Shown: positions 56,368 to 64,000 of the stretch, in pieces
Numbering within the stretch: position 1 is the stretch's first letter
Layout of the letters: each line of letters starts with the position of its first letter
NCBI GenBank assembly: GCA_029532625.1
Contig: JARFXM010000003.1
Location: forward strand, 4,030,001-4,094,000
Source: Lomentospora prolificans
Lineage: Eukaryota > Ascomycota > Sordariomycetes > Microascales > Microascaceae
Reading direction: 5' to 3'
Length of the DNA stretch: 64,000 nt
Notes under the pieces: model-generated
What the model was told of the DNA's origin: nothing
The model's input: only the letters and a program-made list of their open reading frames with translations
Databases searched by the model: none
Translations under genes and position numbers: made by a program

Positions 56368-59300
56368 ATTTGCGCTCCGCCCGACAGCGATTACTTACTT
56401 TCAACGTCTTATCTGTTATATCCTATCTAGTTCTTCTTTTAATCACTGTCGATCTTTTGACGTTTCCAGATGCTGGGCGCTCCGGGATAGAGGATTATTA
56501 GCGTCTCCCGAGGCTGACTTCGACCCTCATACGGCCGTTGACTCGTCCACGGCAGGAGTTTTGCCTCGGACACTTGTCTACCTAGTATCTTGACATCTTA
56601 TTCGCGCACCTTTTTTCAGCGGAGGGTAGTTTCACGATACCTCCGACCCCGGTACCCCGTCAAAAAAACAGCCCAGGTAGCCGGTGCGTGTGCACGATCG
56701 GCATGGTAGCTCTTCGACTGTACAGCTATCTTTCTTGGCACGGCCAACAGCGATGGAGAGGGTGTTTCATGCGTCGTTCGTCTCACTCGTTTTACGCGTG
56801 CCTTTTCGCGTCTAGTCGTATGCTACGCAGTCGCGGCTAGCCAGCCTTTTACCATTATCCCCTGTGCCCCTTTTTCTTTGAGCTTGGGCGGTGTGTCTCT
56901 TGTGGTCTCCACGGTCTACCCGCGCTGCCGTTTCGTGTTGCTCATTCTTGTCTTGAGCAGAGGGTTGATTGGCGTTTCCAGGAGTCCAAATATTAGCAGT
57001 GATGGTTTCTTCCCTGCGAAGCATTCTATATACATACATCTTTTCTGACAACCTCGATGATTTTTCTGAATTCCTCTTTCTCTATTCTATGTGTGTTCCA
57101 TGCGTTAGATGATGTCTCCGTCCCTCTCGCTTCGTTTCATGGTGCAACTACTCAGAACCATCTTGTGAACGGGACGGAGGCGGGTCGATGGGTAGTCTCT
57201 TCTTATCTGCTTTGCATACGACACTTTTCTTTCGTTGCTTATGATTTGTTACCTGTATTTCAGGCCTTGTGGGACAAACTTTGGCTTTGTCCAGCACTCT
57301 GTATTTTTCTGTGCCACACGTGATGGGGATGGTTTGACCGCCGCCTCGGAGGGAGGGGGAGGGGAGGTAAAGGAAGGGGGGGGATGGAGGGGCGATGATC
57401 AGTCTAGTGTGCTCCGCCGAGCTGCTGCTCTCGAAATCGGCTGTGAAATCTTGTCGTCCCGGGCTATTTCTTGTACGTACCCTGCTGGTAGCTCAGCGCT
57501 TTGTTCTATCTATTTCTACTTTAGCACTTGGCACTTCCTCGTTCTCCTCAAAGTTGAGCTAGATGACCTCAATGGTAATTCATCTAAGAAGAGCAACAAT
57601 ATGAGGCTCAGCTTGAGAAGGGCGCCAACCCCAGTCCCAAGTCGTTGCCAATAGAAGCCCTAAACTACCAGGTAGATAGATCGCGGAGTGTTACACCTTA
57701 GCCAAAAGCAACCGGAAGCTGGGTCTGGCTTCACTCAGCAACACCAGCAGCCTATAAGGCAAAGAGTATCCATCATTTCTGAGAACTTCTGACTTTCCCA
57801 CTCCATTTTGCTTTTTAACCGCTCAACTCTAGCCAGCTGGTCTTAGGGGGATCCAAGCTCAAGGAGTGTCTCAGACTCGGCCGAAAGAGCCCACTCAGAG
57901 TTCATATCCACACCATATTCGAAAGAGAATCGTCTGAAGGGTGTGAAACAATCCACCAAGCGTCATCTGGGGGTTGCCACACAGGTGCCCGATCCAACTG
58001 GCAGGGTGCACGGTTCGATCAGCGAGAAAGCTTTCGATGACGCCTCTTGGTCCGTACTCTCTCCAAGGCTACGAAGCCGCGCCATTCCCAGCTCAAAGGT
58101 TAGCTCTAGTCCATCGAAGTATGGTAGCCGAGAAGCTTCCCTAGCGCTGTCATCGCCGTAAGGCCCTCGCCTTTGCTTGCGTCACATGAAGGCTGCCTTA
58201 GCTTGAGGAATGTCATCGAATTGCCCTCTCGGTTCGCTGGGCTCTTTCCCCCTCCTTCGACGAGGTTATTTAGGAGCCTAATGGGCTAAAAATTGGAACT
58301 TTGGGAACGTCGAATGTCGGAGCCTTGTGTTCTAAGGGTCGGATCCGGCTCGAATCTGCCTGCAAGGCAACTCTTGACCTAGGTATTCGACCGTTGAAGG
58401 CTGTTTCGATACACAGACCGGCACAGAAAGTAAAAGAAAAAAGAAGAAGTGGCCAATCGCGAGCTTAATAGCTTTCTATCCAATCCATCCGCTACCGGCC
58501 ATGCGAAGTAGAGAATCCACACCGAGCCACCGATAAGAGGGTCGTGGGGTGAGTAGTCACCCCACTGCTTCACGGGGCCCAGGCCTTAATTCAAGCCGAT
58601 CCTATTACCATGCTCCCAAGTTGTAGTAAGATCGAGCTGGAACACTTCTGACGGTGCCTCCAGCTTTGAGACCAATCGTAGGCTCTCAAACGGAACCCGG
58701 TGCACGCCGCCTCCAGAAGCACGAACAATTTTGGCGTTGGATCCGCCCAGTGTTACTCCGGTCTCGAACAAGGATGTTGCCAGCCCGGCGATCTGAAAGG
58801 GAACCCTTCACGGAAACGTTTAAAGCGCTTTTTTAGGTGCACGTTTATCCGAGGTTGTTCGTGTCTTGGTCTTCCCGAGACAGGAGAGGGAGTGCTAAAA
58901 ACTATAGGCATGATCTACGAGGGTGTGCTTGCATTGCTTCTTTGCATATTATTCAGTGGGCCACTCGTTCCTGATTCTAATTGTAGCATAGACACAGCTA
59001 TGAGCTGAGGGCCGGGCCAGTTTAAGAGCGTGATTGCCAATATGTCGCCATTTAGCTTCCCCGTTTGCAATGGCCTGGAAAGTCGAAATACTTGGGAGAA
59101 TTGGAACGTCGCACTTACAAGCACACTTTGCGGACAAAGAGAGGTTTGCCGCTCAATTGTTCCTTAACGACCAACTCGTTGATTTTCTAGTTCGAAGGCG
59201 TTGACGCCGCCCCTTGTGAGGCTTGTGTTTTCTGCGAACAGATGAGAAGACCCAGGCTGCTGGGGTTGTGGGTATTATTTTCACTAATAGTAAATGGATT

Positions 59301-60428
59301 TACGTAGCAGGCGATGGGCGCTGCCTTCTCCAGATCTATTGCTAGCCCACATGATCATTGGTGAGGCGGCAGAGGGAGCACTCCCCCGATCGCAAACGGG
59401 CCCTATTCCTTCATGATTTATGGCAAAGGGTCCTGTCACTTCATTCCCATCCCCTTGAGGTTCATGCCGCGGTGCGGCAACCGCCACTGTCTCAGTGCGA
59501 GAAGAATCAGAAAATTCTTCAGCGTAAAGAGCGGATTATGGCGAGGTCGGTCCGTAAATGATCTATTTACAACTGATATGGGGGTCCAGACACGGTAGAC
59601 GACGGTAACGGGGATCTGACAAGGGCAACCCGAAGCTTTTCCGCTTATGGAAAAGCCTCATGCCGATACACTCGACTTATCGAAGGGCGTCGATCGGTCG
59701 GCTGGGTCACTTGGTGGCTGACTCTTCGAACCTGAAGTACGAGAGGCCCTTCTTGCTATCGGTCAAGGCCAGCGACCGAGCTATTACCTCATGGCTTATG
59801 GGGAATGTGGTAAGCGTGGAGTCGAGGTTGCTTCATTAATGGCTTCCAGCAGGTAGCATTCGCATGGAGGAGCTTGCGGGGTACGGGTTCTCGCCCGTCA
59901 ATCTAGTACCAATCGAGTCGCGAACCATGCTCTGATCGGACAGCTCCTAGACGAGTCGATCCTGGCAGTGGAATGAGGAAGCCGCCAGTCTGCGGATTAG
60001 AAATGCCAAGAATGCGACAACGCCTCCGAGGCAGAAGAATTAGGGAATTATACTGGTGGCCTCTTGGTCAATTTGATTTAGATGATAACTCGCAATCAGT
60101 GCTTCTGCCTATCGGTGGCAAGCGGCAGGCAACATAGGGAAGGCTTCCAAATGGCGTGAGCACGGGATTGATTTGGGCCCCCTTGATGCTCCGCTCTCCA
60201 TAGTGAACGGCTTTGCCCGGAGACCGGTTGACTGCGTGGGATCAATTGTTGCCTTCGCTCGCACTTTCGGATTGTCACACGAATATCCGGGCTTGGTAGG
60301 CTGTATTTCCGGAGTTGGCATGTTTATCCCTGTCCGCACCGGCAAAGCATTCCTCCATTGGATCTGTTTCCGCCTCAGAACAACATTTAAGCAAGTGAGC
60401 ATCCATGGGCCAGCTATAGGATGAGCAA

Positions 60429-61303
60429 ACAGCTGGCTATCAAGGAAGCCAGCTAGGTAGCTTGGATAACTGGGGAAATGGGTCCCTGTGTTCGATTGTT
60501 ATTTTGCTGCATAGCGGCTGCATACTAATACCACCGCTAGCTGGCTGGCTGGCTATCTGCTGGGGCCTTGTGCGCTAATGCTAGCGTGACTCTCTCTCGC
60601 CGCCCACACCGATACGATACGATCCGTCCACTATTGGTCATCTTCTCGTAGCAGCCGTCGAACGGGCTCACCAGTCGGGCACTGGCGTGGACACTGATCT
60701 CCTCGATTGGCTCATCCACCAGCGGGAGAGAAAATCGAAGCCGTCAAATGTGAAATCTTTATGTAGATGTACCCCGTAGCCGGCGTGAGGCGGCCCAACT
60801 CGTCACATCCTGTCTCATTGCTGGTCTGATTGCTGTCAAGGCCGTCTAAGTGAGTGCGGCCAAGGGACAGCCAGCTAGGATGCTATCCCCCTCACCCGAT
60901 CGGGCTTGCGTCAGTGGCCAATGGCCGGTGGTGTTAGTTGGCGGTCGGTGACCTGACCGCCCTCCTCCCGCGCTCCCGGCCTTCGCAGTGTTCCAACCGC
61001 TTCTCCTCATACTCTGCTAGCCCAGGGTTGGGTTGGGCGGGGCAGCCTGTCCTCTCTCTTCAGTCGCAGACGTGCTTTGGCAACCTAGTTTAGGAGGGGG
61101 TACCTCATGACACGATCAGGAGTGGGAGCGTAGGATACTCGCGGGAACGATTGAAACATGTCCTTAATAATGTTCAAATGTTGGCTAGTGCGCTAGGTTC
61201 CAATATTCTGACACTGTATAGTACGTACACCCACTACGGCTGGCTGGCTGGCGTCAATGTGTAAAGTAGTTTCACGGTTCGGCCAGCCTGCCAGCCAGCT
61301 GCA
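60429..61303. repeat. second cluster of CCAGC / GCTGG elements
   Basis: GCCAGCTAGG occurs near 60449 and 60870, GCTAGCTGGCTGGCTGGC near 60536, GGCTGGCTGGCTGGC near 61230, and GGCCAGCCTGCCAGCCAGC near 61280. Interspersed rather than a single tandem array. Confidence 0.5.
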
Positions 61304-61798
61304 CGAGGGCGTATTACCATTGAGCCCACAGTGTACTTCGTACACATCCCACTACTTGTACATAACACGCCTATCCTCCACCCTAATCCAGGCCACTCCT
61401 TCCTGAGGCCAAAAGCAAAGGCGAGGCGACGCAATTCCTCGTCATCAGTCCCGCTGGACCTCTCTTCTCCTCTTTCTCACACACCCTCACCTCGTGTTTC
61501 TCCCCCTTCTCCAACCAACACTTGGAGCGCCAGCAACTACTACTAGTTGACGACTCCTGCCGTTGATCTTTTCAACAAGGTCAATCTCAGTCAAGTCGTT
61601 TTTAACTCGTGAGCCACCACACGCTTTCTTCCTCCTACATTTATCCCTCCCCATCTCCCCCCACCTACTTGCGCTCTTGGAATCTCTTACCGCCTCCCCC
61701 ATATCTCTCTTTACCGATAATACAGTGGGGTAGCCCACCTGTCGACCAGTTCTTATCTCGTCAACCCCGTCTTCCCACATACACCGGCCTACTAAAAG

Positions 61799-61916
61799 GT
61801 AAGCGGCTCACCTCTCAATTCACTATTTTCAACCTTTAATCACCACCAACCCCCTTCGGTGGTAATTTTAGGGGAGACTCGACAACTCTGACCCATTTTT
61901 ATTTAATTCTCTTCAG
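61799..61916 (+). other. probable 5' UTR intron of NBR1
   Basis: AAAAG then GTAAGC at 61799 and TTCTTCAG ending at 61916, 14 bp before the ATG at 61931. The spacer is pyrimidine-rich at its 3' end, as expected for an intron. Confidence 0.55.
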
Positions 61917-61930
61917 TGGTCATAATCGCC

Positions 61931-64000
61931 ATGGCCTCTTCCGAACCGGCTCCCGCTGCCGTCATGGTCACCATCAAGGTCAACTATGATGGTGAGCATC
62001 ACCGCTTCAAGCTTCCTCTACGTGACATGGGTATCGCTACGTTTGAGGACAAGGTAAGAGCGACAACTTTCTATATTCTCCGATCCATTTTCCTCTTCTT
62101 TTAGACGACGTACTCATCTAAAACCTTGCGTCGTTCAATAGCTCCGGCGTGCTCTCCGAATCGCCGCTGACCAAACTTGCATCATCGAACGTTACTCTGA
62201 CTCGGCCGGCACTTTCGTCCTTTTGGACCGAGCCAATCTATCCGTGTACAAGCAGCTCTACCGCGCAGCCAAGGCGAAGTCTAAGCTTAAGATTCGAGTG
62301 GCCGTGGTCGAGCCGCACAAGCTCGACGAGGTTGAGGGCGAGGAGACTGAGGAGGCTCTCACGACTGTTGAAGAGGTCACTGAGCAGGCTACTTGCACGG
62401 CCAAGGCTCCCCCCCTTAACGAACCCACCCCGCCGCAGCCCGAGTTCGACATGCCTATTCGCCCCCGATCTCTTGACGCCGTTGAAGAGGTGGGTCGTGT
62501 GAAGATATCGACACGGGAGGGGAATGTAGCTAACACTTCACACCGACAGGTCCCTGGTGTCGACCAGACTGACCGTTCCGTTATGACTGATCCTTCCGTT
62601 ATGACTGATCCTTACCTTCAGAGCATGGCTCCACCTGTCTGTCCCTACGCCGGCTCAATTCTGGAGTACCGAGTCTGCTGCAACAGCTGCGAGCGAACCA
62701 TACCTGACGTCCACTACCACTGCACCAAGTGCGATGATGATGACTTTGATCTCTGCCTCGCTTGTGTAGAGAGCGGAATTACCTGCTATGGACCCGACCA
62801 CTGGTTGATCAAGCGATTCAAGAAGGACGGTATCTTCGTTAGCAGTACCACGGAGACACTCCCTCCCACCAAACTCTCGATCAACAAGGAGGAGCCTACC
62901 ATACAACCCTCGATTGAGAAAGAGGCATACACGGCCCCCAAGCCCGAAGCCGAGGCCAGCCCCGCCCCCCCTCCAGCTTTGTATAGGGCATGCAACTCTT
63001 GCGTTCAAGGTTCGTGACTCGTAACAGCGGCCCTCGCCCTTAAAGCTAGTACTAATGTCCCCGACAGAACGTCCTGAACATCATTTCCTCCACTGCACCT
63101 CGTGCGAAGACTTTGATCTCTGCACGAGCTGTTTCGCCAAAGACAGCCATGGTCACCACCCTAAGCACGCGTTTGTTCCCGCGGTTGCGAACGCATCCCT
63201 TCCCGACCATATCACCGCCAAGCTCAGCCCTGGTCGTAACCAGAGTCACCACGCCATTTGCGATAAGTGCGACAAGTTCATCCGAGGCGTTCGGCACAAG
63301 TGTCTTGACTGTCCCGATTGGGACTACTGCGGCGAGTGTGTCGCAGAGGCATCCACGCATCATGCCGGCCACCGATTTGCTCCCATCTATGAGCCGCTAG
63401 CCGAGCCTCCCCGCTTTACCTACCGCACCGTCCATGAGGGTATCTGCTGTGACGGGCCTCTTTGCGAGTCTAACCGCATCGTCACATACATCACCGGTGT
63501 CCGATATAAGTGCGCTGTCTGCCCCGATACGGACTTCTGCGCCGCATGCGAGGCCCATCCTTCCAACACTCACAACAAGACTCATCCTTTGATTAAATTT
63601 AGAACGGCAGTCCGTCACGCTCTTGTGAGCACTACGGGCATCGACAGGAATGGAAAGGAGATGCCTCTCATGGGTGATGCTCCAGCCACACCTAACCGCA
63701 GGCTTTCTAACAAGCCCACTCCTCGTCGCGAGCCCACTATCTCCAGCCCCCGGCCCGTGGTTAACGTGGAGCCTTCGGAACCTGCTTCCGTAAAGGAAGA
63801 GGTTGTTGAGGAGAAGACGGTCAAGCCTGAAATCAAGGTTGAGGAGACAACAGCTCAGCCCGAGGCGGAGATCAAGCCTGCCGAACCGGCAGTTGAGAAG
63901 CTCGGCGCAGTATACGTTCACGACACGGTCATGGACGGCACGATCCTCCCCTCCAACCACGTCTTTGAGCAGACATGGGTTCTCCGCAACTCTGGTGACA
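61931..64000 (+). CDS. NBR1: NBR1-type selective autophagy receptor (3' end missing)
   Basis: Cargo receptor that links proteins to the autophagy or vacuolar route. Exons 61931-62053, 62142-62489, 62550-63009 and 63068 to the window end. An N-terminal PB1 domain (about 10-100: VTIKVNYDGEHHRFKLPL, then LRRALRIAADQTC) is followed by four ZZ zinc fingers: about 200-245 (CCNSCERT, CTKCDDDDFDLC), 300-345 (CNSCVQERPEHHF, CTSCEDFDLC), 370-415 (CDKCDKFIRGVRHKC) and 435-485 (CCDGPLCESN, CAVCPDTDFC). A disordered Glu/Pro-rich linker follows, and then the start of the four-tryptophan (FW) domain, FEQTWVLRNSGD, at about 610. This order matches filamentous-fungal NBR1, whose FW/ZZ parts bind alpha-mannosidase in related species. 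The AIM motifs would lie beyond the window. Confidence 0.93.
62576..62611 (+). repeat. perfect 18-bp tandem duplication inside NBR1
   Basis: Two identical in-frame 18-bp units (62576-62593 and 62594-62611) encode a doubled SVMTDP between PB1 and the first ZZ finger. Confidence 0.9.

Larger units (their letters stand above)
56368..61930. other. 5.6 kb gene-free stretch before NBR1
   Basis: The longest gap in the window. Holds a G-rich quadruplex-like run (about 57349-57400), CCAGC/GCTGG element clusters (60429-60560, 60868-60878, 61231-61303), and a pyrimidine-rich NBR1 leader from about 61380. Scattered short frames lack domains, splice sites or codon bias; no transposon or tRNA is recognised. 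It may be an extended promoter or carry a non-coding transcript. Confidence 0.45.

Overview
The window is nuclear DNA from a filamentous ascomycete, most probably a Sordariomycete. The genes carry many short introns (about 50-180 bp) with GTRAGT-type donors and CTAAC branch points. The best recognised proteins (RAD52, STS1, ERG4, NBR1, FluG-like) have filamentous-fungal architectures. I see no rRNA, convincing tRNA, CRISPR array or intact transposon.

Layout, left to right: 3' part of a GH51 arabinofuranosidase (+); asparagine synthetase (-); UBC9 (-); PEX19 (+); an unrecognised coiled-coil protein (-); a mitochondrial ABC1/ADCK kinase-like protein (+); RAD52 (-); STS1/Cut8 (-); NOP13 (+); a DsbA/FrnE-like protein (+); a FluG-like amidohydrolase/glutamine-synthetase fusion (-); a broken But2-type secreted protein gene (+); a DFG5/DCW1-type GH76 cell-wall enzyme (+); a MYND-finger protein (+); ERG4 (-); translin (+); V-ATPase subunit c (-); SNU13 (+); an INPP5F-type Sac phosphatase (+); BMT6 (-); transketolase (+); an unrecognised protein (-); a Barentsz/CASC3 homologue (+); and the 5' part of an NBR1 autophagy receptor (+), cut by the window edge.

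This is mostly a housekeeping neighbourhood. The genes do not form one pathway or a metabolite cluster. Strands alternate strongly, so most neighbours are tail-to-tail or head-to-head with shared flanks. Gene-poor stretches lie at 17.5-20.3, 25.5-29.9, 45.2-47.8, 51.6-54.1 and 56.4-61.9 kb.

Exon structures were rebuilt by eye from splice signals and reading frame. For every gene complete in the window except the pseudogene, the summed exon length is a multiple of three. The items most worth a second look are: three identical GTCACGTGA sites 230-270 bp upstream of minus-strand start codons; two GC-AG introns; micro-exons of 8, 12, 13 and 24 nt; the disrupted But2 gene; and an unrecognised protein combining proline-directed sites, an RxLF motif and an acidic AIM/LIR-like motif.
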